In this document: positions 62,327 through 64,000 of the stretch, piece by piece
How the letters are laid out: the number at the start of each line of letters is the position of its first letter
Position numbering within the stretch: position 1 is the stretch's first letter
Source of the DNA: Poritiphilus sp965212595
GTDB taxonomy: Bacteria; Bacteroidota; Bacteroidia; Flavobacteriales; Flavobacteriaceae
Direction: 5' to 3'
Assembly (NCBI GenBank): GCA_965212595.1
Contig: CBDBVE010000009.1
Span: 62,001 to 126,000 of the forward strand
Length of the DNA stretch: 64,000 bases
Position numbers and translations under genes: made by a program
The notes under the pieces: model-generated
Told to the model about the DNA's origin: nothing
Databases searched by the model: none
What the model saw: only the letters and a program-made list of their open reading frames with translations

Positions 62327-64000
62327 ATGCGCTGGACATTAAAACCAAAACCGGAATTACAGCAGATTGAAGCACTCTCCAAAGAGCTTCAGGTAGATAA
62401 ATTGGTGGCCCAGCTTCTATTGCAGCGCGGGATTGGTAATTATGAAGAAGCCAGAAGGTTTTTTAGACCAGAATTAGCGCATCTCCACGATCCTTTTTTA
62501 ATGAAGGATATGGATATAGCTGTAGATCGAATTAAGAAAGCAATTGAGAAGGAGGAAAACATTTTGATCTATGGAGATTACGATGTAGATGGAACCTCGG
62601 CTGTGGCACTAGTTGCCTCTTACCTGCAGGGAAAATATCCTAATGTAGCAACCTACATACCCGACCGCTATGCCGAGGGTTATGGAATTTCATATCAGGG
62701 GATTGACTTTGCAGAGGACAATGGCTTTTCATTGATCATCGCCTTAGACTGTGGTGTAAAAGCTATTGACAAAGTAGCTTATGCCAGGGAAAAGGGTATA
62801 GAGTTCATTATCTGCGATCACCACCGGCCCGGAAAGGACTTGCCAGCAGCGGTGGCAGTACTCGATCCAAAAAGAGCGGACTGCGACTATCCTTATGACG
62901 AGTTATGTGGATGCGGGGTAGGCTTCAAACTTTTACAGGCTCTTGCTACTACTTTTAACGAGACCACTACGGATCTGGTGCCTTACCTTGATCTTGTTGC
63001 CACTGCTATTGCGGCAGACATTGTCCCTATGACAGGAGAAAACAGGGTATTGGCCTATTTCGGGTTGCAAGTTATCAATACCTCTCCGCGGGCGGGTTTT
63101 AAGGCCATTATAGACCAACTTAACAAAAGGGAACTAACAATTACAGATGTGGTCTTTATTATCGCCCCCAGAATCAATGCAGCAGGCAGGATGAAGCATG
63201 GAGCCCATGCCGTAAGCTTACTTAAGGAGACAGATTATATGAAAGCCAGGCGCGATGCGGCTGCTATTGAAACCTTTAATTTGGAACGGAAAAACCTGGA
63301 TCAGGAAATTACCAAGGAGGCGCTTAATCAGATTCAGGAGAATAAGGAAGAAGATCGCTATACCTCGGTAGTTTTTAATGAGCGGTGGCACAAAGGCGTG
63401 ATAGGGATTGTGGCCTCCAGACTAACAGAAACCTACTACCGGCCTACCTTGGTGTTTACCAAAAGCGGTGATAGGTTAGCGGCATCCGCGCGTTCGGTTA
63501 AAGGGTTTGATGTTTACAATGCTTTAGCAGATTGCGCTGATCATATAGAACAATTTGGGGGGCATAAATATGCTGCCGGACTCACGCTTTTACAAGAGGA
63601 ATACATCGCCTTTAAAAAGAAATTTGAAAAGGTAGTCGCCGATAGCATTGACCCCAATTTACTTACCCCCGAAATACACGTGGACACTCAAATAAACATT
63701 CAGGATATAACGCCAAAACTCTATCGCATCATCAAGCAATTTGCGCCTTTCGGGCCAGGAAACATGACCCCTGTATTTATGGCTGAGAACTTGCGGGATA
63801 CAGGTTATGCTAGAGGGGTAGGGGAAGGAGAGAAGCATTTAAAACTTACTATTAACCAAAATTCAAGGCCTATTGGTGCAATAGGGTTTAACCTTGGGCA
63901 TAAGTTGTCTGTAGTCTCTGGAGAGAAACCGTTCAGTGCGACATTTAGCTTAGATGAGAACGAGTGGCAGGGCACCAAAAGCCTTCAATTAAAGGTACGG
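62327..64000 (+). CDS. recJ: Single-stranded-DNA-specific exonuclease RecJ (5' part, cut by the window end)
   Basis: The ATG at 62327 opens 558 codons to the last base of the window with no stop. DHH motifs: ILIYGDYDVDGTSAVALV, IIALDCGVKAI, ICDHHRPGKDLP and CGCGVGFKLL, then the DHHA1-like half with HKGVIGIVASRLTE and FGGHKYAAG. Uses 5'-3' exonuclease activity on ssDNA in recombination and mismatch repair. Partial at its 3' end. Confidence 0.95.
   Translation, partial: MRWTLKPKPELQQIEALSKELQVDKLVAQLLLQRGIGNYEEARRFFRPELAHLHDPFLMKDMDIAVDRIKKAIEKEENILIYGDYDVDGTSAVALVASYLQGKYPNVATYIPDRYAEGYGISYQGIDFAEDNGFSLIIALDCGVKAIDKVAYAREKGIEFIICDHHRPGKDLPAAVAVLDPKRADCDYPYDELCGCGVGFKLLQALATTFNETTTDLVPYLDLVATAIAADIVPMTGENRVLAYFGLQVINTSPRAGFKAIIDQLNKRELTITDVVFIIAPRINAAGRMKHGAHAVSLLKETDYMKARRDAAAIETFNLERKNLDQEITKEALNQIQENKEEDRYTSVVFNERWHKGVIGIVASRLTETYYRPTLVFTKSGDRLAASARSVKGFDVYNALADCADHIEQFGGHKYAAGLTLLQEEYIAFKKKFEKVVADSIDPNLLTPEIHVDTQINIQDITPKLYRIIKQFAPFGPGNMTPVFMAENLRDTGYARGVGEGEKHLKLTINQNSRPIGAIGFNLGHKLSVVSGEKPFSATFSLDENEWQGTKSLQLKVR

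Noticed and set aside
1..64000. CRISPR arrays, tRNA or rRNA genes, IS elements and prophage genes
   Set aside because: No spacer-repeat array, cloverleaf, transposase or phage structural gene was recognised on either strand.

Overview
The window is a chromosomal segment of a member of the Bacteroidota, most likely a marine Flavobacteriaceae. The grounds are a SusC/SusD pair, three TonB-dependent-receptor or HTCS-type envelope genes, many lipoproteins with short LxxC lipoboxes, a formylglycine-type sulfatase, a Cys-free L32, the order DUF177-rpmF-fabH-accB-accC, and promoters of the TTG-N19-TAnnTTTG type. I saw no rRNA, tRNA, CRISPR array, IS element or prophage. All statements come from reading the sequence and from knowledge of protein families; no searches were run.

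Layout. 1-7.8 kb: a hybrid two-component regulator (7TM-DISM/HisKA/REC/AraC), a Dabb-domain lipoprotein, a DUF4062-coiled coil-TPR protein with ten 42-residue repeats, a 2H phosphoesterase and a secreted DUF1080 protein. 7.8-11.5 kb (minus): a TonB-dependent receptor coupled to a DUF4249 lipoprotein. 11.6-16.8 kb (minus): a sodium/solute symporter, a cytoplasmic GH2 beta-galactosidase and a DoxX protein. 16.9-21.9 kb (plus): a tight five-gene operon of unknown function. It encodes a 66-aa protein, a coiled-coil/4-TM protein, a VWA-like lipoprotein, a polytopic membrane protein and a divergent class A penicillin-binding protein. This is the best candidate here for an undescribed system. 22.2-23.4 kb: two unknown proteins, one possibly sigma-like.

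23.6-42.1 kb: a polysaccharide utilization locus. A propeller/Y_Y_Y/LuxR-type regulator precedes SusC, SusD, a double-LamG lipoprotein, two tandem glycoamylase-like (PF10091, GH144-related) lipoproteins, a sulfatase resembling GlcNAc-6-sulfatases, a secreted EEP-family enzyme, a TauE/SafE exporter (opposite strand), a second SSS symporter and an HGSNAT/NagX-like membrane acyltransferase. Together they suggest capture, depolymerisation, desulfation and import of a sulfated or hexosamine-containing glycan; the substrate is not certain.

42.1-64 kb: housekeeping genes. These are ribE, pdxA, DUF177, rpmF, fabH, accB, accC, an FAD oxidoreductase, arfB, an orphan ABC ATPase, a prolyl oligopeptidase, asd, mscL, alr, tdk, a DoxX-like protein, rsmI, an Fe-S type uracil-DNA glycosylase, ade, an AhpD-like protein, an OsmC protein and the 5' part of recJ. 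Both asd and mscL are interrupted by single-base frameshifts about 0.9 kb apart. Since asd is normally indispensable, these may be sequence errors or real lesions.
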